From: Oscillospiraceae bacterium
GTDB lineage: Bacteria; Bacillota; Clostridia; Oscillospirales; Ruminococcaceae
Assembly: GCA_902798695.1 (NCBI GenBank)
Contig: CADBXK010000001.1
Span: 760,865 to 824,864 of the forward strand
Direction: 5' to 3'
DNA length: 64,000 nucleotides
A model generated the notes under the pieces. The model saw only the letters and a program-made list of their open reading frames with translations, was not told the DNA's origin and searched no databases. Shown in pieces: positions 19,828-27,883 of the stretch. Within the stretch, counting starts at the first letter, position 1, and every line of letters begins with the position of its first letter. A program made the position numbers and the translations under genes.

Positions 19828-20940
19828 TTAAGCTTTTAATCTAACCGGTAAAACTAAATATAAAAATTCATCACTATCTACAGGCTCTATTTTTATTGGC
19901 ATAACAGGACCATCCATATTAATCTTTATTTTTTCACATTCAGCGTGCTTTAAAGCTTCTAACATATATCTATTGTTAAATGCAATTTTTTCAATTGGTT
20001 CTCCTGTCATTTCAACGGAAAGCATATCATTAGCCTGACCCAAAGTACTTTCACACTGTAAAAGCACCTTGCTTTCTTCAACTTTCATAACTACGCTTAT
20101 TCTATTGGTAACCATTATCGATACACGTTCAATTCTTTGGGTCATTTCTTTAGGGTCTGTTAAAACTGTTGTAGAACTTTTTTTAGGAATAGCTGCTTCA
20201 TAGTCTATAAACGAACCTTCAAGCAATCTTGTAATAATAAAATATCCACCAATTTTAAACACTGCGTGACTCTGACTAATTTCTATTATTGTTTCTGAAT
20301 CTTCTTCCTCATTTAAAAGTTTGCATATTTCGTTTAATGTTTTGCTTGGAACAACAAAATTTACATCGGAAAGATTGGTTTCTATTTTTCGTTTACTAAG
20401 AGCAACTCTATATCCATCTACAGATACTATATTTAAGCATCCATTTTCAACTTTAAACATAGATCCGCATAATATAGGATTTTGTGCTGGATTTTGCGAA
20501 ACAGCAAACAAAGTTTGTGAAATCATAGTTTTTAAAATATTATCTTTTATTTTTAGTGTTTGATTAACTCCAACTTGCGGTATTGTTGGATAGTCTTCTG
20601 GGTTTATTCCAATTATCTTATATTCTGTTTCATTGTCGCTGATTGTAGTTATAAATTTATCATTTACTGAAAAGTTAACTATTGGGCCGGCCATCTTTCT
20701 TAAAATTTCTCGCAACAATTGTGCGTTTAGAACGATTGATCCTTCTTCTTGAATTTTGACTTCTAATGAACCTAATATACCAATATCTAAATTGTATCCT
20801 GTTAATTTTAACTCTCTATTAGAGACACTGCTTAATAAAATTCCTTCTAAAGCTGGAATAGTGTTGGTTTTGGCTGATATGGCCAATGAAACGTTGTTAA
20901 CTATTTCACTTAAATTATTTAGTGAACAAGAAAATTGCAT
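19828..20940 (-). CDS. dnaN: DNA polymerase III beta sliding clamp
   Basis: Processivity clamp, 370 residues, three repeated clamp domains. It starts MQFSCSLNNLSEIVNNVSLA, contains GYRVALSKR in domain II, and ends with the conserved PVMPIKIEPVDSDEFLYLVLPVRL, including the final strand that lines the partner-binding pocket. GGAGAGA precedes the ATG. The 418-base gap upstream of it is the proposed origin. Confidence 0.97.
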   Translation of the reverse strand: MQFSCSLNNLSEIVNNVSLAISAKTNTIPALEGILLSSVSNRELKLTGYNLDIGILGSLEVKIQEEGSIVLNAQLLREILRKMAGPIVNFSVNDKFITTISDNETEYKIIGINPEDYPTIPQVGVNQTLKIKDNILKTMISQTLFAVSQNPAQNPILCGSMFKVENGCLNIVSVDGYRVALSKRKIETNLSDVNFVVPSKTLNEICKLLNEEEDSETIIEISQSHAVFKIGGYFIITRLLEGSFIDYEAAIPKKSSTTVLTDPKEMTQRIERVSIMVTNRISVVMKVEESKVLLQCESTLGQANDMLSVEMTGEPIEKIAFNNRYMLEALKHAECEKIKINMDGPVMPIKIEPVDSDEFLYLVLPVRLKA

Positions 20941-21010
20941 TTAATATCTCTCCTATCTTTTTAACATTAATTGTTAATATAAATAATAAGTAAATAAATG
21001 TAATACTTTT

Positions 21011-21029
21011 TAGTAGTTATAGTAGAGGC
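21011..21029 (+). promoter_or_regulatory. DnaA-trio-like element and GC spacer
   Basis: Positions 21011-21025 read as TAG TAG TTA TAG TAG, followed by AGGC and then a TGTTGAAAA box at 21030. In Bacillus subtilis a run of such trinucleotides next to a GC patch and DnaA boxes marks where DnaA opens the duplex. Spacing and order match that model; the element is short and unproven. Confidence 0.55.
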
Positions 21030-21215
21030 TGTTGAAAACCAGACAAACTCAAAAAACGCGATATTATCAGTGTTTTTTGGCGTTAGTTTTTTAACGTGCG
21101 ACTATTAAAAATATGTTGAAAATGTGTAATTAAAAGTTTTTAAAATAAAATGTTGAAAACTTTGTTAGGAATGTTGAAAACTTTGGTTGAAAACTAGAAA
21201 AAGTTAAAATAAAAA

Positions 21216-21267
21216 TTAGTTTTTAAAATTTTTTAACAGTTTATGTTATTAACATTTTAAAAACTAA
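21216..21267. repeat. AT-rich inverted repeat inside the origin
   Basis: TTAGTTTTTAAAA at 21216-21228 and TTTTAAAAACTAA at 21255-21267 are perfect 13-base inverted arms around a T-rich loop that itself contains TTAACA/TTATTAA pairing. It lies between groups of TGTTGAAAA boxes. A cruciform or protein site is possible. Confidence 0.6.
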
Positions 21268-21358
21268 TAGTTGAAAACTTAAATTTAACAGCTAAAAATA
21301 TAAATTGTTGAAATGTAAAAACTATGTTGAAAAGTAATTTTGTCAAAAAATAAAAGGG

Positions 21359-22717
21359 CTACTGATCCCTAATATTTTTTATTATGTCTTCTATGATTTC
21401 TTTTTGTTTTGGGTCTTTTTTCATCATGGTTTCTACTTGTTTTAATGAATATGTTATTGTTGAGTGGTCTCTATTTGAAAATTCTTTTCCGATTTCTTCA
21501 TAAGGAGCTTGAGTAATTTCGCGAACAACGAAAATTGCAATATGGCGTGCTTTTGCAATTTGCGATTGGCGTTTGGTTGATCTTATATCTTTTTCAGAAA
21601 CATTAAATGTTCTACCAACTTCACCTATAATTTTTTCAATGGTTACAGGAGTTGGTTGATCGTCGTTCAATATATCGCGTATTATAGAATGAGCCATGTT
21701 AATAGAAGGGGATGAATTGGCTAAAAGCTTATATGCTTTCATTTTTTTAACTGCACCTTCTAATTGTCTTATATTGTTTTTTAAATTTTTTGCTATATAT
21801 TTTACAACTTCATCTGGAATTTCAATGTGTAGTAATTGTGCTTTCCTTCTTATTATTGCAACTCGTGTTTCAAAATCAGATGGGGCTATGTCAGCTAAAA
21901 GTCCCCATTCAAATCTAGTTCGGAGTCTGTCTTCCAATGTTTTTATCTCTTTTGGAGGACGGTCTGATGTCAACACAATTTGTTTTCCTACTTGATGTAA
22001 CTCATTAAAGGTATAGAAAAATTCTTCCTGCGTTTGAGTTTTTCCTGCCAAGAATTGAATATCGTCCATTAATAGATAGTCTACATTTCTATATTTTTCG
22101 TGAAATTCTCTTGTTGTTTCTTGCTCGATTGCAGTAATAAATTCATTTGTGAATGCTTCACCGTTTATATAGACTATGTTTAAGGATGGGTTATTTTTTT
22201 TGACTTCATGATTTATTGCAAGAAGTAGGTGAGTTTTTCCCATTCCGCTGGGACCATAAATAAACAAAGGATTATATGCTCCAGTTTGATTTTGAGCTAC
22301 AGCTTTACATGCTGCGTATGCAAAAGTGTTTGTGCTACCAACAATAAAGGTGTCAAATGTATATTGATATTCACCGTTGCTATAGATATTATCCAAAATT
22401 TGAGAAGGTGAATTATTAGATGTTTCGTTGGTGTGATTGGTAGAATGGGAGTTTTTGTCTTCTTCTTCTTCCTCTTCTACAATTATTGTTATTTTAACAT
22501 CAAACCCCAAAATGTCTTTAAACCCTTTGCATAGCATATGGCTGTATTTAGTCATTATAATGTTTTTTTGAAATTCATTATTTAAAGAAAGGACAACGTC
22601 AGAATCTCGTAGTTCAATTGCTTTTAAAGGAGCAATCCATAAATTATATGCCGTTGGGGACAATTCACTTTCAAGGCTAGACTTAACAACGTCAACAACA
22701 CTAGCAAAATTTGTCAT
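21359..22717 (-). CDS. dnaA: chromosomal replication initiator DnaA
   Basis: Initiator ATPase of 452 residues. Domain I is residues 1-80, followed by an acidic linker with a run of glutamates; the AAA+ domain has Walker A YGPSGMGKTHLL and Walker B LLMDDIQFLAGK. Domain IV, which reads the DnaA box, has IGKEFSNRDHSTITYSLKQVE, where most bacteria have IGxxFGGRDHTTVxHA. The core Arg-Asp-His is kept but several positions around it differ, in line with the unusual box sequence in the adjacent gap. GGGAGGATATAA precedes the ATG. Confidence 0.97.
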   Translation of the reverse strand: MTNFASVVDVVKSSLESELSPTAYNLWIAPLKAIELRDSDVVLSLNNEFQKNIIMTKYSHMLCKGFKDILGFDVKITIIVEEEEEEDKNSHSTNHTNETSNNSPSQILDNIYSNGEYQYTFDTFIVGSTNTFAYAACKAVAQNQTGAYNPLFIYGPSGMGKTHLLLAINHEVKKNNPSLNIVYINGEAFTNEFITAIEQETTREFHEKYRNVDYLLMDDIQFLAGKTQTQEEFFYTFNELHQVGKQIVLTSDRPPKEIKTLEDRLRTRFEWGLLADIAPSDFETRVAIIRRKAQLLHIEIPDEVVKYIAKNLKNNIRQLEGAVKKMKAYKLLANSSPSINMAHSIIRDILNDDQPTPVTIEKIIGEVGRTFNVSEKDIRSTKRQSQIAKARHIAIFVVREITQAPYEEIGKEFSNRDHSTITYSLKQVETMMKKDPKQKEIIEDIIKNIRDQ

Positions 22718-22759
22718 ATTTTTTATTATATCCTCCCTTTTCTACAATAATATTTATAC

Positions 22760-22790
22760 ATTATATCAGTTTTTTTTTGGTTTTTCAACC
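22760..22790 (-). promoter_or_regulatory. dnaA promoter overlapping a TGTTGAAAA-like box
   Basis: Reading the minus strand, TTGAAA (22788-22783) and TATAAT (22765-22760) are 17 bases apart, with TG one base before the -10 (extended -10). The -35 is embedded in GGTTGAAAA (22790-22782), one base from the origin repeat. DnaA binding there would block RNA polymerase. Confidence 0.65.
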
Positions 22791-22881
22791 ATGATTAGTA
22801 TGCTGTTTTTAACATAATAAACACAAATACAACAATTGCAATATTTTAATAATTATTTTTATGTATAATTTTGGATGAAAA

Positions 22882-22917
22882 AAAGCTCCATTAACTTATT
22901 TAAGCTATTGGAACTTT
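22882..22917 (-). terminator. terminator of the decayed operon
   Basis: On the minus strand AAAGTTCCA pairs with TGGAGCTTT (one G-T wobble) and is followed by further T residues. It lies 48 bases after the final stop of the chimeric pseudogene, so the ruined operon has kept a terminator. Confidence 0.55.
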
Positions 22918-22964
22918 GTTTATTGTGTGAATTTTATATTTTATATGATATGAAAAATTATAGA

Positions 22965-23569
22965 TTATTTTTCCATTAATTTTACTATAACGGCTTTTTG
23001 AGCATGCAGGCGATTTTCTGGTTCTTCTCCATTAGCGATCATCTTGGGGAGGTTAATCATAACAATATAAAGTGATTTTTTGAATAGCTCACATTCTTTG
23101 CTTTCGTAGTTTATTTAATGATTTTCTGCAAAACCATTGGTTATAATTGCACATGTGTTTTTTGTTGACTGATCTTGATCAATGCTTAAACAGTTAAATG
23201 TTATTTTCACATTTTAAGAAATAGCTTTTTTTAGCATTTGTTCGTTTATATTGCAGTCTGTTATTACAATATTAATTGTTGTTGCTTGACCATCGGTTAA
23301 GTAATCTAGAACAATAACATGATAATTATTGATATTCATTGATTTACATTTATTTTCTAAGAAAGTTTTTACATCAACTGATTCATCTTTCATAGCAATA
23401 AAAATATACTGATTTATATCTATTTTGCATCCGTCTAAGCTAATCATTGACCATTCAAACAAGGTTTTTCCGCTTACTTCTTCATATATTTTGGAACAGT
23501 ATATCCTGCATTGCGAAATCTTGAACCAAGACCAGCCATAGTAATTACAATATCAATCTTCTTGTTCAT
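22965..23569 (-). pseudogene. nucleotidyltransferase 5' part fused to argJ and argF remnants
   Basis: ATG at 23569 (AGGAGA upstream) begins a sugar-nucleotidyltransferase (ITMAGLGSRFRNAGYTVPKY). A frameshift near 23490 moves translation to a second frame (VSGKTLFEWSM ... LDYLTDGQATT). Without a break in frame the text then becomes ArgJ beta-chain-like: NIVITDCNINEQMLKKAIS, TFNCLSIDQDQSTKNT and ITNGFAENH. It is interrupted by in-frame stops at 23214-23216 and 23115-23117. It ends EPENRLHAQKAVIVKLMEK, the C-terminus of ornithine carbamoyltransferase. No intact enzyme can be made. Assignments are by recognised motifs. Confidence 0.7.
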
Positions 23570-23970
23570 GAAGATCTCCTTCATTACATCTTGATGTTTT
23601 GCATATGGTTTCTAATTCTTCTAATGAATATTTCAAAAACTTATCAGGTCTTATAGTACGATCATCGATATAAAAACTTTTGTGGCCAGGCCATGCTTTG
23701 CCATAAACAATTTCATCATATGGAATGTTCCATTTTTTAACCACTCTAATAGCACAGGTGCCGTATATTTATTTATTAAACCAATATTTCCATTATAAGA
23801 GTTCATATTTTTGGATGTATATAAGATTATTTTAGCACCATTTTTTTATATTTTCTAATTTGCTCAACCATATCTGGGTATGGCACAAGATCTTCATAAT
23901 TTTCATTTTTATTTTTTATTGGGTATAAAGTTCCATCTATATCAAATATAAAAGAGTAATCACTATACAT
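23553..23970 (-). pseudogene. HAD-family phosphatase of capsule type, frameshifted
   Basis: ATG at 23970 starts YSFIFDIDGTLYPI, the HAD motif I with catalytic aspartates. The frame breaks in a seven-T run at 23841-23847 (minus-strand A-run); the other frame continues IILYTSKNMNSYNGNIGLIN and then WNIPYDEIVYGKAWPGHKSFY, with IDDRTIRPDKF as the C-terminal acidic motif. This plan is typical of small HAD proteins in capsular sugar loci. It overlaps the kinase remnant upstream by eight bases and the nucleotidyltransferase remnant downstream. The A-run slip could in principle be a sequencing or assembly error. Confidence 0.68.
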
Positions 23971-25333
23971 TTTTTTCTATCTCCTTAAGAATATTTCTGA
24001 CATTAAGAATAAATCCAAAAACTTTATGAGGATTATCTATATGGAGTGGTAACATGGATAAAAATAAAGATGCTTCATATATTCTAATTGCCCAATAATC
24101 AAATCCATTTTCTATAGCTTTGGTTTTAAACATTTCTACAAAGGAATTGTTGTTAAATGGTATTGTAAGATCATAAGAAAAATTTGAATTTATTTTGATA
24201 TCAAACAGTTCGTTATTAAAAAAATCATATCTGCCACAAACAGAGTGGCTAAGTTTTGCTATATTATAATATGGATTAGTCCACAATTCATCTTCTGTCA
24301 TAGCTCCTTTGGGATCTATGAACTTTAGTGTTTGTGTTGATTTATTGTAGAGAGTATTGGCAAAACACGGATATCCATGGCCTATAACAAGTTTGGTAGA
24401 AAATTTATTTTTGCTTTCTATTTTTGATTTTAGTTTCATATAATGTTCAACTAAATCATCTATACTGGCAATTTCTACTGCATCTAATAATTTTTTAATT
24501 TTACGATATTCAGGAGAAGCTTTTAGCATATCGATTCTCTTATATACTTTATTTATATAAAGATCATTTGATATTTTATCATATTCATTTTTGCTACAGT
24601 TTTTTTCGTGTCTTGAAGCAAAGAAAAAGAAATACTTGTCCATTATTTTTTCAAATTCTACTGCATTCATTGATCCATGTACCCCACTTGATTGCTAAAT
24701 CCGTCATGTGTAATCGTTCCATAGTATAGGACGCTGAAACATCAGATTCTAAATAATTAAAGGGCATTACAAACCAGAATTTTATATCATCTGGTAGTAA
24801 ATGATAAAATGTATACTCTGCTTTGATTTTTTGTTTATTAGAGGACGATTTTGTAATTGTATATTCATTACCTTTGAGAGAATTAAAATATCTGGAATCA
24901 AAATTTCCTGTAATACACTGGATAAAATTTTCTATAATACCTATGTCTACAACGCCATCTACTTCAAACGATTCCTTTAAATTTTTTATCAAATCCCAAG
25001 GTTTCTGACCAGTTATTACAGATTTACAAAATTTAACATAATCTACAATAGATGGGAACATTCCTGCAACAGCTTTGTTTTGAAACATAACTGCGTATGG
25101 AGTATCAACAAATTGAAGTTTTTTGAAAGATAAGGCTGTTTTTGTTGCATCAGAAATAAAATAGTTGGAAAAGCAGTGCATAATTTTTATATTATCAATA
25201 TTGTAAATTTCCAATTCTTTTAACAAATTATTGTATTCAAAGAACGAGTTAATTCTTTTCCATATTATATCAGTATATATTTTTTGACATCACTCTTTTT
25301 TTCTGTATCGTAATAAATAACTATAATTCTCAT
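23963..25333 (-). pseudogene. sugar or choline kinase-like protein, multiply frameshifted
   Basis: AAAGGAGG precedes ATG 25333 (MRIIVIYYDTEKK). A shift in the T6/AT run near 25280 leads into a 191-codon frame (24651-25226). A second shift in the four-C run at 24682-24685 (GGGG on the minus strand) leads into a 235-codon frame (23963-24670): removing one G joins AIKWVHGS to MNAVEFEKIMDKYFFF. The last part has a phosphotransferase-like active site, GHGYPCFANTLYN and FIDPKG, in which the catalytic aspartate of the HGDxxxxN loop is tyrosine. It belongs to the kinase-HAD-nucleotidyltransferase operon and is very probably dead. Confidence 0.65.
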
Positions 25334-25515
25334 AAATATTTCCTCCTTTTGGCTATAATGTCACAAATTTTAAGTGCAACGTAAGTAACAATAAGGATTA
25401 AAATATTTACCATAACAAAACGTTTTAGTTCTGTAGAATCATTGGTGCCAAGTGCTGAGGATAAATATAATGAAAAAACATGTTGTTTTTTATTTATGCT
25501 GAATATACACGGTGT
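25330..25515 (-). pseudogene. C-terminal remnant of a membrane protein
   Basis: An open frame of about 60 codons without a start encodes a terminal hydrophobic helix (VMVNILILIVTYVALKICDII) followed by basic residues, and its stop codon overlaps the start of the kinase remnant (ATGA). The rest of the gene is missing: the frame is closed upstream at 25516-25518, close to the rpmH promoter. The lost protein was probably the first gene of the decayed operon. Confidence 0.45.
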
Positions 25516-25551
25516 TTATATGGTTTGGTAGTATGTGTTTAAATAAAAAAC

Positions 25552-25581
25552 TTGACAATGTATATTAAAGTATTATATAAT
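25552..25581 (+). promoter_or_regulatory. rpmH promoter
   Basis: TTGACA at 25552-25557 and TATAAT at 25576-25581 are separated by 18 bases. The leader to rpmH is about 120 bases. Confidence 0.72.
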
Positions 25582-25710
25582 TATAACCTGAGTAATGTGA
25601 TGTTATTTTGTTATTTTAAAACTGCATCTTACATATTATTTTTGTGATATTAATAGTGTTTTTGTGGTTTTGTTTTTTATTTTTGTTGGGTGAAGGGAGG
25701 CTACGCTGCT

Positions 25711-25845
25711 ATGAAAAGAACATTTCAACCAAAAAAGCGTCATAGATCAAAAGTTCATGGATTCCGTAAGAGAATGTCTACTAGAAATGGACGTAAAGTT
25801 TTGGCAAGACGTCGTTTGAAAGGTAGAAAAAGGCTTTCATATTAA
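25711..25845 (+). CDS. rpmH: ribosomal protein bL34
   Basis: A 44-residue, very basic large-subunit protein reading [18 protein letters not shown] at its start and containing [19 protein letters not shown], an exact family pattern and length. GAAGGGAGG lies ten bases before the ATG. It opens the rpmH-rnpA-yidD-yidC-jag-mnmE-mnmG series found beside the origin in most bacteria. Confidence 0.97.
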   Translation: MKRTFQPKKRHRSKVHGFRKRMSTRNGRKVLARRRLKGRKRLSY

Positions 25846-26006
25846 TCAAAAAGCAAATGTTTTTGTTTTTTGATGTTATGTTGGCTGTGATTTTTAGCTT
25901 ATATATAAGAAAAAATATTATGGCTGCATTTTTGTTTTAATGTGGTCATTTTTTCGTTTGTAATCAATTAATTTTAGAATGACTATATGATTTAAAAAGG
26001 AAAAGT

Positions 26007-26342
26007 ATGATATATACAGTGTCTATTAATAGGAATACAGATTTTAGAAGAATTTATTACCGAGCAAAGTATAAAAATGGTTTTTTAATTGTTGTTTATT
26101 TGATTAAGAACAGATTAAAAAAAGCTCGATTGGGAATAACAGTAAGCAAAAAAGTTGGTAATGCTGTTATTAGAAATAGAGTTCGCAGAATTATTAAAGC
26201 TGCTTATTCAGAATTGGAAACAGAAGAAGATTTTAGAGGGTTTGATATAGTTGTGGTTGCAAAGCAGCCTTGTGCTAAAGTAAAAACAGTAAAAGTTTAT
26301 AGAGAGCTTAAAAAGAATATAAATTTTTTAAGGAAAAAGTAA
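26007..26342 (+). CDS. rnpA: ribonuclease P protein component
   Basis: A 111-residue basic protein that assists the RNase P RNA in maturing tRNA 5' ends. Family features are the N-terminal TVSINRNTDFRRIYY, RLGITVSKKVGNAV and the signature RNRVRRIIKAAY. AAGGAAAAG precedes the ATG. It is followed 32 bases later by yidD. Confidence 0.95.
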   Translation: MIYTVSINRNTDFRRIYYRAKYKNGFLIVVYLIKNRLKKARLGITVSKKVGNAVIRNRVRRIIKAAYSELETEEDFRGFDIVVVAKQPCAKVKTVKVYRELKKNINFLRKK

Positions 26343-26374
26343 TTTTTATTGTTTTGGAAGGCGGTGTGGTTTTT

Positions 26375-26626
26375 ATGCTCAAAAAAATATTTGTGTTTTT
26401 GATAAAATTTTATATGAAAAACATATCACCTGCTTTTCCTGCTAGGTGTCGATATTATCCTACTTGTTCTAGATATACTTTGGATGCTATAGAAATATAT
26501 GGTCCTGTTAAGGGAGTTTGGTTAGGTTTTTTGAGATTTTTAAGATGTAATCCACTTTTTAAAGGGGGATATGATCCGGTTATACCTGCTAAAAATTGTC
26601 GAAAAAATAAGGATGATTTGGATTAA
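26375..26626 (+). CDS. yidD: membrane protein insertion efficiency factor YidD
   Basis: An 83-residue protein of the YidD family that aids YidC-dependent membrane insertion. Conserved cysteine block: ARCRYYPTCSRYTLDAIE, then GVWLGFLRFLRCNPLFKGGYDPV. I chose ATG 26375 because GGAAGGCGG lies just upstream; the TTG at 26354 would be within two bases of that site. The N-terminal amphipathic stretch fits peripheral membrane attachment. Confidence 0.92.
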   Translation: MLKKIFVFLIKFYMKNISPAFPARCRYYPTCSRYTLDAIEIYGPVKGVWLGFLRFLRCNPLFKGGYDPVIPAKNCRKNKDDLD

Positions 26627-26651
26627 TAGTTGCTAATAGTTCTTCGTTTTT

Positions 26652-26715
26652 ATGACACTAAAAGTGGTTGAAAAAGAGCCTAAAGTGTGCTACTCTTATG
26701 AGTGTGTCATTTTTA
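26652..26715 (+). terminator. structured hairpin between yidD and yidC
   Basis: ATGACAC at 26652-26658 pairs with GTGTCAT at 26704-26710, followed by TTTTTATATAAA. Inside the arms a CACT/AGTG pair and an AAGAG/CTCTT pair are also possible. It looks like an intrinsic terminator or a structured yidC leader. Confidence 0.5.
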
Positions 26716-26788
26716 TATAAAAATTGATTATATATCTTTAGTTTTTGTTTGAACTAAAATGAATTGAAAAAATTATTTGGAGGAAAAT

Positions 26789-27790
26789 ATGGGTATAATT
26801 GGTGAAATGATTGGAATGCCGCTTGGCTATATAGTTTGGTTTATATATCAAATTATTCAAAATTATGGTTTGGCTATAGTTATTTTTACTATATTATTAA
26901 AGCTTGTTTTAATTCCAATGGCTATTAAGCAGCAAAAATCTAGTGCTAGAATGAGTGCTTTTCAGCCATACATACAGAATATAAATAAAAAATATGCAAA
27001 AAATCCATCTAAAAAGAATGAAGAGATGCAAAAGCTATATATGGAACATCAAATTAATCCGGCAGCAGGTTGTTTGCCTATGCTTGTTCCAATGATAGTT
27101 TTATTTGGAATGATAGATGTTGTATATCGTCCGTTAACGCATATTGTTCATTTAGGAAATGATGTTATTGATAAAGCAATTGAAATATTTACGCAATCTA
27201 ATGGAACTGCGGGTTCTATGGCAATACAACTGAATGTTATTAATGATTTGGTGGCAGATCCTTCTAAGTATAGTGAACTTGGAGAAGATGTTGTTAATTC
27301 AATAAAAGGCTTTAACTTAGAATTTCTTGGAATTAATTTGGGAGAGGTTGCTAATTTATCTTCAATAACAATTATTGTTCCTATAGTTGCTTTGGTTCTT
27401 AGCTTTTTGTCCATGTTTATAAGCATGAAAACTAACAGTGTTTCAACCGACATGCCTGGCGGTGGAAGCATGAAGGTAATTATGTTTATTATGCCAATTT
27501 TTTCATGTTGGATTACATTGACAGTTCCTATGGGTGTTGCTCTTTACTGGATAATTGGATATATTTTCCAAATAGGTCAGGTTTTGGTTTTAAATAAGGT
27601 TTGTAATGTTAAAAAACTGAAAGAGGAAGCTACTTTAGAATTTGAGCAAATTAGGAAAAATAAGAAAAAGAAACCTCCAAAGAAAGTCAATTCTGATGGT
27701 GAAGTTGTCGTAAGTCAGAGTGATAAAGATAGAATTGCGCTTGCTAGAAAAAAATTAAATGAAATGTATGATGATGAAGTGCAGGATTAG
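26789..27790 (+). CDS. yidC: membrane protein insertase YidC/Oxa1
   Basis: Insertase of 333 residues for SecYEG-dependent or independent insertion. It has five membrane segments in the short Gram-positive arrangement, starting LGYIVWFIYQIIQNYGLAIV, a charged cytoplasmic hairpin (IKQQKSSARMSAFQPYIQ ... MQKLYMEHQINPAAGC), the LPMLVPMIVLFGM segment, and a lysine-rich C-terminal tail. There is no lipobox, unlike Bacillus SpoIIIJ. GGAGG at 26779-26783 places the start at ATG 26789. Confidence 0.94.
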   Translation: MGIIGEMIGMPLGYIVWFIYQIIQNYGLAIVIFTILLKLVLIPMAIKQQKSSARMSAFQPYIQNINKKYAKNPSKKNEEMQKLYMEHQINPAAGCLPMLVPMIVLFGMIDVVYRPLTHIVHLGNDVIDKAIEIFTQSNGTAGSMAIQLNVINDLVADPSKYSELGEDVVNSIKGFNLEFLGINLGEVANLSSITIIVPIVALVLSFLSMFISMKTNSVSTDMPGGGSMKVIMFIMPIFSCWITLTVPMGVALYWIIGYIFQIGQVLVLNKVCNVKKLKEEATLEFEQIRKNKKKKPPKKVNSDGEVVVSQSDKDRIALARKKLNEMYDDEVQD

Positions 27791-27883
27791 TTTTATTGTA
27801 ATTAGATATGTGGAATAGCTTTGTTTGGATAGTAAAAATATAAGGAAAATGTGTGTGTTTATTGATTTAGGAGGTTTTTTGTA

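Larger units (their letters stand above)
20941..21358. other. oriC: replication origin region between dnaA and dnaN
   Basis: A 418-base gap with no gene. TGTTGAAAA or a one-base variant occurs on the plus strand at 21030-21038, 21114-21122, 21151-21159, 21172-21180, 21185-21193 (GGTTGAAAA), 21269-21277 (AGTTGAAAA), 21306-21314 (TGTTGAAAT) and 21325-21333, all in one orientation. No TTATCCACA is present. A trio-like element at 21011-21025 and an AT-rich stretch on the dnaN side complete a layout like that of Bacillus subtilis, where the unwinding element also lies between dnaA and dnaN. The identification rests on position and repeats. Confidence 0.8.
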
